64,000 bases of DNA, from positions 93,325-157,324 of the forward strand of contig JACJXH010000009.1 in the NCBI GenBank assembly GCA_020636745.1, written 5' to 3'. The notes under the pieces were generated by a model, which was not told where the DNA came from, did no database searches, and saw nothing but the letters and a program-made list of their open reading frames with translations. Each line of letters opens with the position of its first letter. Within the stretch, counting starts at the first letter, position 1. The stretch comes from Lentimicrobiaceae bacterium (GTDB taxonomy: Bacteria > Bacteroidota > Bacteroidia > Bacteroidales > Lentimicrobiaceae). This document shows positions 53,188 to 62,545 of this stretch, piece by piece. Both the position numbers and the translations under genes were made by a program.

Positions 53188-53775
53188 ATGGATAAACAAC
53201 CAACCTCTGCCGGAATAGCCCGAAGGTTTGCTGCCAAAGGCGTTTTTCCTTATCAAATGGCTTTTACTTTACTCATTCCATTGCGCAATATTTTTCTTTC
53301 GCCCAAGGAACTCATTCGACGGCTTGAACTGAAGAGCCATTGTGTTGTGCTTGAAGTTGGCTCAGGCCCCGGATATTTTAGCCGTCCGATAGCCAGGTTT
53401 TTAACCCGCGGAAAACTGGTAATGGCCGATATTCAGCAGGAAATGCTCGACTATGCCCGCAAGCGGCTTAACAGGAAAGGGCTGAAGAATGTGGATTATT
53501 ACCTTTGTGATGGCTTGAAATTTCATCTCCAGGATATGATTTTCGACAGAATTTTCCTGATTACCGTCATAGGGGAGGTTGAAAACAGGGAGGCATATAT
53601 GGCTGAATTTTACAGGATGCTCAAACCCGGCGGCTTGCTTTCAATTTCTGAACTGGCCGGAGATCCTGATAAAATGACCATGGAAGAGGTAACCGCACTG
53701 GCTGAGGCTGCTGGTTTCAGCGCTTATCGGTTTTATGGAAATAAGAAAAACTACACGGTGAACTTTCTGAAATAG
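53188..53775 (+). CDS. Class I SAM methyltransferase (UbiE-like)
   Basis: 195 aa. Motif I VVLEVGSGPGYFSRPIARF, a motif II-like MADIQQEML, and PGGLLSISELAGD near motif V. UbiE/COQ5-like or small-molecule methyltransferase; substrate unknown. The ATG at 53188 is used; the longer frame starts with a TTG at 53176. No operon partner is obvious. Confidence 0.82.
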   Translation: MDKQPTSAGIARRFAAKGVFPYQMAFTLLIPLRNIFLSPKELIRRLELKSHCVVLEVGSGPGYFSRPIARFLTRGKLVMADIQQEMLDYARKRLNRKGLKNVDYYLCDGLKFHLQDMIFDRIFLITVIGEVENREAYMAEFYRMLKPGGLLSISELAGDPDKMTMEEVTALAEAAGFSAYRFYGNKKNYTVNFLK

Positions 53776-53799
53776 CACCCCGCAAACAAAAACGATTTT

Positions 53800-54321
53800 A
53801 TGACCTCACAATCTACATCTACTGAGAATCAGATGGAAATCATCATCAGGCCTGTTGAAGAAAAAGATAACCGCTTGCTGGCTAACATGATCAGGCAGGT
53901 TTTTCTGGAGCATGATGCACCACAGCAAGGCACCGTTTTTTCCGACCCTTCCACCGACGATTTGTTTACCCTCTTTCAAACAGAACAATCTGCTCTGTGG
54001 GTGGCCGAATGGAAAGGAATTCCGGTGGGGTGCTGCGGCATTTTTCCTTCGCCCGGTTTAGATGCCGGATATGCCGAACTGGTTAAGTTTTATTTGTCGA
54101 AAGAGGCTCGTGGCAAAGGCATTGGATTGGCGCTGATGCAGCAGAGTATTGATTCGGCAAAAAAAATGGGGTATAACTGGTTGTACCTTGAAAGCCTGCC
54201 TCATTTTGCAAAAGCGGTAAGCATTTATGAAAAGCAGGGCTTTGTAAGATTAAGTCAGCCTCTCGGAAAATCCATACACACCTCCTGCAATATCTGGATG
54301 GTGATGGAAATCAGCAAATGA
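53800..54321 (+). CDS. GNAT N-acetyltransferase
   Basis: 173 aa. GNAT domain from IIIRPVEEKDNRLLANMI to the end. Motif A is FYLSKEARGKGIGLALMQQSI, and AVSIYEKQGFVRL is the usual C-terminal element. Substrate unknown. It follows the methyltransferase by 24 nt and may be co-transcribed with it. Confidence 0.85.
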   Translation: MTSQSTSTENQMEIIIRPVEEKDNRLLANMIRQVFLEHDAPQQGTVFSDPSTDDLFTLFQTEQSALWVAEWKGIPVGCCGIFPSPGLDAGYAELVKFYLSKEARGKGIGLALMQQSIDSAKKMGYNWLYLESLPHFAKAVSIYEKQGFVRLSQPLGKSIHTSCNIWMVMEISK

Positions 54322-54422
54322 TGGCTCTTATAAAATGAAAATTGTTCAGTTTTACCGCTGAAGAACTCTTTTTCAAATATTGTGTTAATGGTGGTAAGTT
54401 GGTTTAACTAAAACTGAGGCAG

Positions 54423-54959
54423 ATGAAAGGATTTATATTCACCGAATTTATGGAAATGGTGGAGCAGAAATTTGGCTTTGTCATGGCCAATGAGATGATT
54501 GAAGAAGGCAACCCTGCCTCCGAAGGCGTTTACACCGGTATTGGCACCTATCCTGTGGACGAACTGGTCACATTGATTGGCATTCTGCATCAGAAAACCC
54601 GGATTCCGGTGGCAGATTTGATCGAAACCTTCGGGCGTCATCTGTTTCGCTATTTTGTTCATAATTACAGCCATTTCTTTGAGAAGGAAAGTAATACCTT
54701 TGACTTTCTTGCCAGGATTGAGGGGTATATTCATGTTGAAGTAAAAAAATTATATCATGACGCTGAGCTTCCCCTTATTGAAACTACAGCGAGTGGAAAC
54801 CGCTTGGTTATGGTGTATCGCTCAAAGCGGAAGCTTTATAAACTGGCCGAGGGACTGATAATGGAGTGTGCCGCTTATTATGGTGAAAATATTGTGCTAC
54901 ATACTTCCTTGCTTGAAGCCGATGGTTCAGCGGTGAAGTTTGAACTTGTCAGAAACTGA
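54423..54959 (+). CDS. hnoX: H-NOX (heme NO/O2-binding) sensor protein
   Basis: 178 aa, a stand-alone heme-nitric oxide/oxygen binding domain. The proximal heme ligand is His104 in IHVEVKKLY, the conserved Pro117 follows in AELP, and the heme propionate-binding YxSxR is Tyr132-Arg136 (YRSKR). I see no candidate for the distal Tyr seen in O2-binding family members, so NO is the likely ligand. In characterised pairs, NO-bound H-NOX inhibits a partner histidine kinase; here the hybrid kinase starts 6 nt after the stop. Confidence 0.93.
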   Translation: MKGFIFTEFMEMVEQKFGFVMANEMIEEGNPASEGVYTGIGTYPVDELVTLIGILHQKTRIPVADLIETFGRHLFRYFVHNYSHFFEKESNTFDFLARIEGYIHVEVKKLYHDAELPLIETTASGNRLVMVYRSKRKLYKLAEGLIMECAAYYGENIVLHTSLLEADGSAVKFELVRN

Positions 54960-54965
54960 TTGTTT

Positions 54966-56321
54966 ATGGATGAAGTCAATGCTCTGAAGAAAATACTGGA
55001 GCGCGAGCGGAAAGCCCGTAAAGCTGCCGAACAGGTGATTGAGCAGAAGTCTCTGGAGATATACCAGATGAATCAGCATTTGCTCACCCTGAATGAAGAG
55101 CTTGAAATCCGCATTAAAAAGCGAACCAGTGATATTGAGGCTTCGCGGCAGGAGTTGCTGCTTGCTAAAGAACTGGCCGAGAAGGCTACCAATGCCAAAT
55201 CGCTTTTCCTTTCAAGCATGAGTCATGAAATCCGCACCCCGCTCAATGGCATTGTGGGCATTACCAATCTGATGCTCGAAAGTTGTACTGATGAAAAAAT
55301 GCTGGGCATGCTGCAAAAGGTGAAAGCTTCGGCTGACAACCTGATGGGCATTATCAATGATATACTGGACTTTTCAAAAATTGAAGCCGGCAAGATTTCA
55401 TTTGAATCTATTCCTTTCTCTGCCAGGGAGCTGCTGGATATGGTGGAAGCTACTTTTGAGCAGCGTTTTAAAGCAAAGTCGCTGAGCTATCAGTTTCTGT
55501 CAGATGCTGGCATCAGCTATTATATCAAAGGCGACAGGCTGAGACTTCTGCAGGTGCTCAATAACCTGATTGGCAATGCCATCAAATTTACCGAATCCGG
55601 AAGTGTAGAGGTGTCGTTGCGTATTCTCAGAGAAACTGAATCGCAGGTGTGGCTGAGAGGCGAAGTGCGCGATACAGGTATCGGTATTCCTGAAGATAAG
55701 CTCGATAAGGTTTTTGAGCAGTTTGCCCAATCAGAAGCTGAAACAACACGAAAATATGGTGGCACAGGACTCGGACTCACTATCAGCAAGCAATTGATCG
55801 AACTTCAGGGCGGGGTGGTTGGTCTTCAGAGCAGGGAGGGAGAAGGATCTGTTTTCTGGTTTGAAGTGCCTTATGAAAAGGGTGAACCCTTCAGGCCTGT
55901 TCTATTGAAAGAAAATGAGGTGTTGAATTGTGACTTCGGCGGTAAAAAAGTGCTGCTGGTCGAAGACAATAAAATAAACCAGTATGTAGCTCTGCATTTT
56001 CTGATAAAGTATAATTTAAAAGTGGATGTGGCGAATCATGGGCTCGAAGCGCTTGATTATCTGGCCAATGGGTTGTATGATATTGTGCTGATGGATTTGC
56101 ATATGCCCGAAATGGATGGCTACACCACTACCATAAATATCCGCAACGGCAGTTTTGGCGTGAAGCAACCCGGCATTCCGGTAATAGCCCTTTCGGCCGA
56201 TGCTTTTACCGAAGCACGCGATAAAGTTTTTATGGCAGGAATGAATGATTATGCCACCAAACCCTTTCACCCCGAACAGTTTTTGTTGATTCTTCAAAAA
56301 TGGCTACATCATGACAAATAA
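54966..56321 (+). CDS. Hybrid histidine kinase, H-NOX-associated
   Basis: 451 aa with no membrane segment or PAS domain. The first about 80 residues are a long coiled coil (LKKILERERKARKAAEQVIE ... LNEELEIRIKKR), the usual interface with H-NOX. Then HisKA with His87 (SMSHEIRTPLNG), an ATPase domain (NNLIGNAIKFTESGS; DTGIGIPEDKLDKVFE; GGTGLGLTISKQLIELQGG), and a receiver (VLLVEDNKINQYVA, Asp377 in IVLMDLHMPEMDG, Lys in TKPF). Its phosphate probably goes on to an HPt protein. The ATG at 54966 is used: the longer frame starts with a TTG at 54960. It overlaps the PAS gene by 11 nt. Confidence 0.93.
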   Translation: MDEVNALKKILERERKARKAAEQVIEQKSLEIYQMNQHLLTLNEELEIRIKKRTSDIEASRQELLLAKELAEKATNAKSLFLSSMSHEIRTPLNGIVGITNLMLESCTDEKMLGMLQKVKASADNLMGIINDILDFSKIEAGKISFESIPFSARELLDMVEATFEQRFKAKSLSYQFLSDAGISYYIKGDRLRLLQVLNNLIGNAIKFTESGSVEVSLRILRETESQVWLRGEVRDTGIGIPEDKLDKVFEQFAQSEAETTRKYGGTGLGLTISKQLIELQGGVVGLQSREGEGSVFWFEVPYEKGEPFRPVLLKENEVLNCDFGGKKVLLVEDNKINQYVALHFLIKYNLKVDVANHGLEALDYLANGLYDIVLMDLHMPEMDGYTTTINIRNGSFGVKQPGIPVIALSADAFTEARDKVFMAGMNDYATKPFHPEQFLLILQKWLHHDK

Positions 56322-56715
56322 TAATATGCCCGAATATATACTGAATGAGCTGCCTGTTGCGGTGTATATGCTGGATAGCCAAAACCGGTTACAGTATTTT
56401 AATCCTGCCTTCAGTAAGCTTTTTGGTGCGGGACCTGAGGCTGCCGGGCAATACATAGGGCTGGCCCTCGCCTGTGGCTTTGAGGCCAACGGTGCCGAAG
56501 CAAATGATGTGCACTGCAGGCATTGCAGCTTTTCTAAAATCTACAGGCAAGTCAGAAATAGCGGACAAGCTGTGTTTCATCAAAAAATAGTGCTGCAGCA
56601 GTCAGGCCTGAAAAATGGAATCTTTTTACTCGAAATTTCTGTATTCCCATTAAAAGATAAGCAGATTGTTGTGTTTGTTACCGATAAATCGTCTGATATG
56701 CCGCTGACTGACTGA
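56311..56715 (+). CDS. Small stand-alone PAS protein with a CxxC pair
   Basis: 134 aa, one PAS domain (about 8-125; YMLDSQNRLQYFNPAFSKLFG). Cys55, Cys69 and Cys72 (HCRHC) are at the positions of Cys88, Cys104 and Cys107 in the PAS of the kinase at 17252-18415, with the GQ(A/S)V turn also matching. Three of the four cysteines of that cluster are present. No output domain, so it should act on the neighbouring kinase or H-NOX. Overlaps the kinase stop by 11 nt, so translation is coupled. An alternative ATG is at 56326. Confidence 0.8.
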   Translation: MTNNNMPEYILNELPVAVYMLDSQNRLQYFNPAFSKLFGAGPEAAGQYIGLALACGFEANGAEANDVHCRHCSFSKIYRQVRNSGQAVFHQKIVLQQSGLKNGIFLLEISVFPLKDKQIVVFVTDKSSDMPLTD

Positions 56716-56830
56716 ACTAACTAGCCGGTATTATACTGGTTTCGTTGTTTCCGGCTTAATTTGCAACATGCCTTTTTGGCGCCGTTATTCACCAATGGCA
56801 TCACTTTTATACACTGTAAAGATTGTATTT

Positions 56831-57241
56831 ATGAAAATTGTAGTCCGGAATATTTTGGCTGTGATAGCCGGAGCCCTGCTGGGTAGCGTTGTTAATATGG
56901 GCATTATTATGATTAGTGGCTCTTTGATTCCTCTTCCTGCTGGTGCTGACAATACAACGATGGAAGGCTTGAAACAGTCGATGCATTTATTTCAGCCTCG
57001 GCATTTTTTGTTTCCTTTTCTTGCCCATGCCATGGGTACTTTTGCCGGTGCGCTGGTGGCTGCTCTGGTGGCTGCTTCGCACAAAATGAAATTTGCCCTG
57101 GCTATAGGCGTGCTGTTTATGGCAGGTGGCATAGCCAATGTGCTTATGCTGCCATCACCTCTCTGGTTTAGCATTGTTGATTTGGCCGGAGCTTATCTGC
57201 CTGTTGCTTTTCTGGCAGGAAAACTGGCCTCTCGTAAATAA
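56831..57241 (+). CDS. Small multi-pass membrane protein, unknown function
   Basis: 136 aa. Four predicted membrane helices, with MKIVVRNILAVIAGALLGSVVNMGIIMISGS at the start, FLFPFLAHAMGTFAGALVAALVA, FALAIGVLFMAGGIANVLML and VDLAGAYLPVAFLAGKL. I do not recognise a named family. The ATG at 56831 is used because the preceding reading is not membrane-like. Confidence 0.65.
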   Translation: MKIVVRNILAVIAGALLGSVVNMGIIMISGSLIPLPAGADNTTMEGLKQSMHLFQPRHFLFPFLAHAMGTFAGALVAALVAASHKMKFALAIGVLFMAGGIANVLMLPSPLWFSIVDLAGAYLPVAFLAGKLASRK

Positions 57242-57314
57242 TCAGTTATCGCAACTGATTTGGCGGTAAGCCCGCCCACAGGCAGGCACTTTATCAGTCA
57301 ACAGCAAGAAAAGC

Positions 57315-58100
57315 ATGACCGCATTTAAAACATACAAATTTCCCCGCACGAGGATAGCCACCATGGATGTATGCACCATCGGGAAACAGAAGCATCATGT
57401 ATCGGCTTTGCTTGAACTGGATGTAACCCGTGGGCGCGAAAAACTAAAAAGCTGCCGGAAAGAATCAACCCATGTTTCATTTACGGCCTGGCTCATCAAA
57501 GTGATTAGCTTAACGGTAAAAGAACATGAGAATGTAGCCGCATATCTTGCCGGAAAGCGTAAACTGATGATTTTTGAGGATGTTGATGTTTCTTTTATTG
57601 TTGAAAAAGAGCTGAACGGTCAAAAAGTACCTATACCGCTGATGATTGAAAAAGCGAATGAAAGGAGCCTTACGTCAATTACGGCGCAAATAAGGGAAGC
57701 AAAGCAAAAAGAGCTGGATGCCGGCGAAATTGTTCTGCAGAAAAAAACAGAAAGGGCAGGCCGTTTGTATTATCTGCTTCCCGGTTTTCTGAGGCGTCTC
57801 TTCTGGAGATATCTGCTGCAACATCCTCGTCTGGCCTATAGCAAAATGGGCAATGTGGCCATCACCTCTGTTGGGGCAATAGGCAAGGTGAATGCCTGGT
57901 TTATTCCGGTTTCGCTGCACCCGTTGTGTTTTGGTATCAGCACTGTGCTTAAAAAGCCGGTTGTGGTTGATGATAAAATTGAGATACGCGAAATGCTCAA
58001 CCTTACAGTTCTTATTGATCACGATGTGATTGACGGTGCTTCCATGGCCCGTTTTATCCGTGCACTTGCCTTGCACATCGAAAACGGGGATGGTTTCTGA
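57315..58100 (+). CDS. Stand-alone 2-oxoacid dehydrogenase E2-type acyltransferase domain
   Basis: 261 aa. It aligns with the catalytic domain of dihydrolipoamide acyltransferases (start FPRTRIATMDVCTI, then a CAT-like core, AYSKMGNVAITSVGAIGKV, and the motif DHDVIDGA, whose His and Asp are the catalytic HxxxDG residues). It lacks lipoyl and E1/E3-binding domains, so it is not a normal E2 subunit; it may act like a chloramphenicol-type acyltransferase on an unknown substrate. No E1 or E3 genes in the neighbourhood. Confidence 0.85.
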   Translation: MTAFKTYKFPRTRIATMDVCTIGKQKHHVSALLELDVTRGREKLKSCRKESTHVSFTAWLIKVISLTVKEHENVAAYLAGKRKLMIFEDVDVSFIVEKELNGQKVPIPLMIEKANERSLTSITAQIREAKQKELDAGEIVLQKKTERAGRLYYLLPGFLRRLFWRYLLQHPRLAYSKMGNVAITSVGAIGKVNAWFIPVSLHPLCFGISTVLKKPVVVDDKIEIREMLNLTVLIDHDVIDGASMARFIRALALHIENGDGF

Positions 58101-58198
58101 TTTTCAGGGCACGCTTATGCGCCACAGTACAGGCCTGTAATCCGGTTTAGCGAAAATGCCGCTTTGTGTAAAGGTTTATAAAACCATATTTGCTGTCA

Positions 58199-59872
58199 TC
58201 AGGAATAATCGAAACTGCTGCCGTCTAAAAATTCGCGCAGGATGGATGTAGGAGGAATTTCCTTGTCGGAAATGGGCAGGAAATAAGAAAGAAACTTTAA
58301 CAGCCTGCGGGCTTCTGAATACTCCGGGGCTATTGGCGGAACATCTTTCAGCAATGGTTCGGCCCAACGGCGCAGCACACCCAGTTCGAAAACCAGCGCT
58401 GTATTAAACATCACATCTGCCTCTTCCTGGTAAGGGAATATGTACTTTTCTTCACCTGCCCTTACACTTGGCCAGCGCTGCATGGTGTCGAGTGCCGAAT
58501 AACCGCGGTATTTGCTGTCGCGCACAATCCGGCGGAGCAAACGGTTGTCGTTGGTGTGGATGCTGTTGTTTGAATCGATGCTCAGCGGGGTTAAAGCCGA
58601 AACATAAACCTTCATCATTCTGTTTGAAGAAATGTGGCTTGAAATGTCAGGATTAAGTGCATGAATGCCTTCAATCAGCAAAATGCCATTGTCGTTCAGT
58701 TTTAATTTAGTCCCATCATAAAAACGCTTGCCATTCGAAAAGGCAAACTTGGGCATTTCAACTTCTTTTCCTGCAAAGAGGTCGTTTAAATTATCGTTTA
58801 ACAGCTGTGCATCAATCGCATCAGGGCTTTCAAAATTGTATTCGCCGTTTTCGTCGCGTGGCGTTAATTCCCGGTCAAGAAAATAATTGTCCATGGAAAT
58901 TACCTGCGGTTTAAACCCTATCACGCTCAGTTGTACCGACAGGCGCTTGGCAAATGTGGTTTTGCCTGATGATGACGGGCCCGATATAAATACAGCTTTC
59001 ACCTCGTTTTTTCTCTGGTTTACCATATCGGCAATGCAGGCTACTTTTTTTTCCTGAAGTGCTTCCGATATTTTGATAATGTCACTTATCTGCCCGTTTA
59101 AGGCCATTTGGTTGAGCTGTCCCACGTGAGGTACACCAATTATCTGCACCCACTCCTTAAATTCCCTGAAAATTTCAAACAATTTGGGCATTTCCATTAT
59201 CCTGTTGAGCTCTGCCGGATTATCTTTACGCGGCAGGATTAATACCATTCCTTCGTGGTATTTTTCAAGCCCAAACTGCTGAAGATAACCTGTTGAAGGT
59301 ACCAGATAACCATAAAAGTAATTGACAACATCTTCAAGCCTGTATACCGAACTGTAAAACTGTTTTCTGGTGCGCATCAGCGTGCATTTGTCCTCGAGTT
59401 TGAACTGCTCAAAAATTTCGAGTGCCTCTTCGGTGCGTATTTCGTCTCTGAGAAAGGGAGCATCATGTGCAATAATTTCCTGCATCCGCTTTTTAAGTTT
59501 GCTGACGATTTCGTCGAGCGGCCCCGGATTTACATGATTTACCAGTTCGCAATACACACCCCCTGAAACCGAATGCTGGATTTTTAATTTATGGTCGGGG
59601 TACAAATCATGGGCTGCCTTAAACAAAACCATCGACAAGGATCGCAGGTACATGCGCTGCCCGTCGATGTGCGGATAGCCAATAAAGTTAACTGTTTTAG
59701 GCTTATAAACCATGTAGTTTAGCTCCTTCAGGCTATGGTTGACCATGGCGCCAAGTACAGGATATCCTAAATCAATCTTCTGGTCTTCAATTATTTCGGC
59801 CAGCGTGGTGCCAAAAGGGTAGTCTTTGGCTATGCCGGTGTTTTCACAATAAATGGAATAGGTACGCATCAT
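58199..59872 (-). CDS. Nucleoside (uridine) kinase with ThrRS-like TGS and N2 domains
   Basis: 557 aa. Residues 1-65 are a TGS-like domain, about 65-200 resemble the second N-terminal domain of threonyl-tRNA synthetase (HSVSGGVYCEL), and the C-terminal about 280 residues form a uridine kinase/phosphoribulokinase-type P-loop kinase (GPSSSGKT at 298-305, DNYFLD, LLIEGIHALNP). It phosphorylates a nucleoside, probably uridine, in the salvage pathway. This domain order is a known Bacteroidota/Firmicutes form, as I recall. ATGs at 59872 and 59869 are equivalent. Confidence 0.9.
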   Translation of the reverse strand: MMRTYSIYCENTGIAKDYPFGTTLAEIIEDQKIDLGYPVLGAMVNHSLKELNYMVYKPKTVNFIGYPHIDGQRMYLRSLSMVLFKAAHDLYPDHKLKIQHSVSGGVYCELVNHVNPGPLDEIVSKLKKRMQEIIAHDAPFLRDEIRTEEALEIFEQFKLEDKCTLMRTRKQFYSSVYRLEDVVNYFYGYLVPSTGYLQQFGLEKYHEGMVLILPRKDNPAELNRIMEMPKLFEIFREFKEWVQIIGVPHVGQLNQMALNGQISDIIKISEALQEKKVACIADMVNQRKNEVKAVFISGPSSSGKTTFAKRLSVQLSVIGFKPQVISMDNYFLDRELTPRDENGEYNFESPDAIDAQLLNDNLNDLFAGKEVEMPKFAFSNGKRFYDGTKLKLNDNGILLIEGIHALNPDISSHISSNRMMKVYVSALTPLSIDSNNSIHTNDNRLLRRIVRDSKYRGYSALDTMQRWPSVRAGEEKYIFPYQEEADVMFNTALVFELGVLRRWAEPLLKDVPPIAPEYSEARRLLKFLSYFLPISDKEIPPTSILREFLDGSSFDYS

Positions 59873-60510
59873 TGGTTGTATTTAATCACTTATAAGCGTT
59901 GTTGCTCTTTGGTTGTAAAAAACGTGAAATGGATGGTTTTATTTGCAAAGTAAAGATCTTTTGCGCGATAATCCGGCTATCAGCATTTTTGTTTTACCTG
60001 TTTTGGCGAAAGCGTTGATGTATGGTGATGGATGAAGCTGGTTTTTGGGAAGAATTGCAGGGTCAAGAGCTTGTGGATTGCACCTTTTCATGTCTGTATA
60101 TTATAGATGCAATAAATTGTGCATAACGTGGATGGAATTTGTTCATAATTAATGTATTAAACAATTAATAAAGTTAAGTATAAAATAAATATTGGGAATT
60201 ATTAAAAACGGATTAATTATTATATTAGCAGCAAAATGATAAAATGCCTGAAGGGTTGCTTAAATTAGAAATGAGAGCGGTTTTTTGATTAAAAAAAACA
60301 TGTATTGAATGGCAAATTACTTGAAATATATGTCATTATCTGGCTTTATTTTATTGTATGATTGTTAAATCAGAGTTTTATACAATAATTGTAAACTGAT
60401 CCAGGATGTGGAAAATAAATCAATGTGATTTGTGCTATTAGTTATTTTATTTGTGTCCTTAAGCTGTTATTATACTAAAAGTGAAACACTTATTTTAAAA
60501 CTACAAACAA
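59873..60510. other. AT-rich gene-free stretch
   Basis: 638 nt, clearly more AT-rich than the flanking genes, between divergent kinase and lipoprotein genes. I find no ORF above chance, no clear consensus promoter and no hairpin of note. The only short candidate frame (M-P-E-G-L-L-K at about 60244) is unsupported. Confidence 0.5.
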
Positions 60511-62448
60511 ATGAAAACGATGAGATTGCTTAAACTGTTCTGCCTGGCAGTATTTGTTTTAGCTGCTGGATGCAAAAAGGAGGATGATGCAAATAATCCT
60601 AATGCTGTTGTGCCAGATCCAACAGGTACAATTTCCCTTTCCATGCGAAATTCTTCAAACGGAGGGACTGTTATAGATGTTGAGAATTCCGGCTCGGATA
60701 TTTTCATTGCTCAGGATGATAATTTTACTGGTGGTTTGTTCGCGTCATTAGGAGCAATGAAGGGGCTTGGGAATGTTACTTATATTCCGGAAACTGGTTG
60801 GGCAAATAAAGTTGCCGTTAATCCCGGAGAAGGTTATGTATGTGCATCCATAGGTAATACTGGTGTTACCTATATCAGGATGTATGTGGTTGATTACATC
60901 CTGAGTAGCATATCAGAAGGCGTGATTGGAGCAAATATTAAATATCAATATCCCTTTAATGGTGATTCAAAAAAAATAACGCTAACGCGTGAAAGTGAAA
61001 CATCTCAATTATTTTCAGTTATGCCATTACTCTCATGGCAGGTTAGCGCCGATGCTCCCTGGTGTCATGTAAATGTAACTTCAAAAAATTCTTTTGTTGT
61101 AAGCCCTGAAATCAACAATACGCTCAATGCCCGACAGGCTGTTATTACACTTACCAGTCAAGGATTAGAACCTGTTACCTATACTTATGTTCAACCTGGT
61201 CTTCAGCCAAGTTTGTTGTTGGATTCGTATTCATTGCAATTTGACAATGCTTCTTCATCAAAAAATTTAGTACTCACCAGCAATTCTTCATGGACAGCGC
61301 AAAGTGATGCAGCATGGTGCTCAGTTTCACCATTAAATGGCGGAGCCGGTACAACTGATTTAACAATCAGTACTTCAGAAAATACATCAGAGGTTGACCG
61401 GACTGCAACAATAACTTTTAATGCCACCAATTCGAACAATGAAACTCTACAAGTTAAAGTTACTGTTACTCAAACAAAACCTGATTTTGCTGGTGGAACC
61501 GGTACTCAGGTGAACCCATTCCAGATAAAAACACCACTTCAGCTTGATAACCTGAGAAAATACAGCGCGCAAGATGCCTCAATAGGCAAGTTCTTTAAAT
61601 TAATGAATGATATAGACTTATCCTTATTTCTTCAGGATGCGGTTGATGGATGGACGCCTATCTCTGATTTCTGGGGAACACTTGACGGTGGAGGTTTTGT
61701 TATTCGTAATTTTTGGGTTAATAAGGTAACGCAGGGCAATGCCGCTTTGTTTGACAACTTTCATGGAGGAGGTATTCTTAATCTCGGATTAATTGTATCG
61801 CTGGGAAAGTCAGTAACAGCTGCCAATGGAGATGCAGGTGGATTTATGGCCAATGCCTTTAATAATTTTAACGATTATGTTTCAATTACGAATAGCTATG
61901 TTATAGGTAACATTTCAGGCGCAAACAGGGCTGGTGGGCTTGCTGGCTATGCAGGATATGCAAGAATGAGTGAATGTTTTACGGAAGGTAATATTTCTGG
62001 AAAATATTCTGGAGGACTGGTTGGCTATGCGCATTTTAATGATATTACTGATTGCTACTCTTTAGCAAATGTTTATGGCAAATGTTTCGATGTTTTTTAT
62101 TATAATGCAGGCGGACTGGTTGGTTTTGCTGAAACAGATGGAGGCATGAATTTTGAAAATTGCTTCTCCGCCGGTAGTGTACAGGGTGATAATATTTCAA
62201 GTAATGCTTTCGCCGGAGGCTTTATTGGATTTCTTTCTGCCGTTAATTCTACTGATATTAGTAATTGCTACTTTGATAAGGATAATTCTGGTCAAGCTTC
62301 AGGTTTTGGCTATGAATCATCTTTTTTCTCAAATACAATTAATGCTGAATCTACTGCTCGGATGAAGCGTCAATCAACTTTTAACGGATGGAATTTTGTT
62401 ACTATCTGGAGTATAAATGAAGGAGTTTCTTATCCTTACTTCAGGTAG
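60511..62448 (+). CDS. BACON- and GLUG-repeat lipoprotein
   Basis: 645 aa. A lipoprotein signal peptide has Cys21 in the lipobox (LAAGC). Two BACON-like beta domains occupy about 160-225 and 240-325 (WQVSADAPWCHV, WTAQSDAAWCSV). From about 330 to 610 runs a GLUG-type repeat region with units such as AGGLAGYAG, SGGLVGYA, AGGLVGFAE and AGGFIGFL. The protein is surface or outer-membrane anchored; such proteins are often adhesins or glycan-binding in gut Bacteroidota, which is only a possibility here. There are no T9SS signals. In-frame ATGs at 60511 and 60520. Confidence 0.82.
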   Translation: MKTMRLLKLFCLAVFVLAAGCKKEDDANNPNAVVPDPTGTISLSMRNSSNGGTVIDVENSGSDIFIAQDDNFTGGLFASLGAMKGLGNVTYIPETGWANKVAVNPGEGYVCASIGNTGVTYIRMYVVDYILSSISEGVIGANIKYQYPFNGDSKKITLTRESETSQLFSVMPLLSWQVSADAPWCHVNVTSKNSFVVSPEINNTLNARQAVITLTSQGLEPVTYTYVQPGLQPSLLLDSYSLQFDNASSSKNLVLTSNSSWTAQSDAAWCSVSPLNGGAGTTDLTISTSENTSEVDRTATITFNATNSNNETLQVKVTVTQTKPDFAGGTGTQVNPFQIKTPLQLDNLRKYSAQDASIGKFFKLMNDIDLSLFLQDAVDGWTPISDFWGTLDGGGFVIRNFWVNKVTQGNAALFDNFHGGGILNLGLIVSLGKSVTAANGDAGGFMANAFNNFNDYVSITNSYVIGNISGANRAGGLAGYAGYARMSECFTEGNISGKYSGGLVGYAHFNDITDCYSLANVYGKCFDVFYYNAGGLVGFAETDGGMNFENCFSAGSVQGDNISSNAFAGGFIGFLSAVNSTDISNCYFDKDNSGQASGFGYESSFFSNTINAESTARMKRQSTFNGWNFVTIWSINEGVSYPYFR

Positions 62449-62483
62449 TATGTTCACTGCATAAGTTTTGATTTTCCCGATAT

Positions 62484-62545
62484 AAAAGCAAAACAGGATA
62501 TTTTTCTTATTCATTGTTTTAAGAGAATATGTCCTGTTGCTTTTT
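62484..62545 (+). terminator. Long hairpin terminator after the GLUG lipoprotein
   Basis: AAAAGCAAAACAGGATAT (from 62484) pairs, with small mismatches, with ATATGTCCTGTTGCTTTTT (to 62545). The inner part can also pair (TCTTA/TAAGA). It ends in a T-run on the plus strand. Confidence 0.7.
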
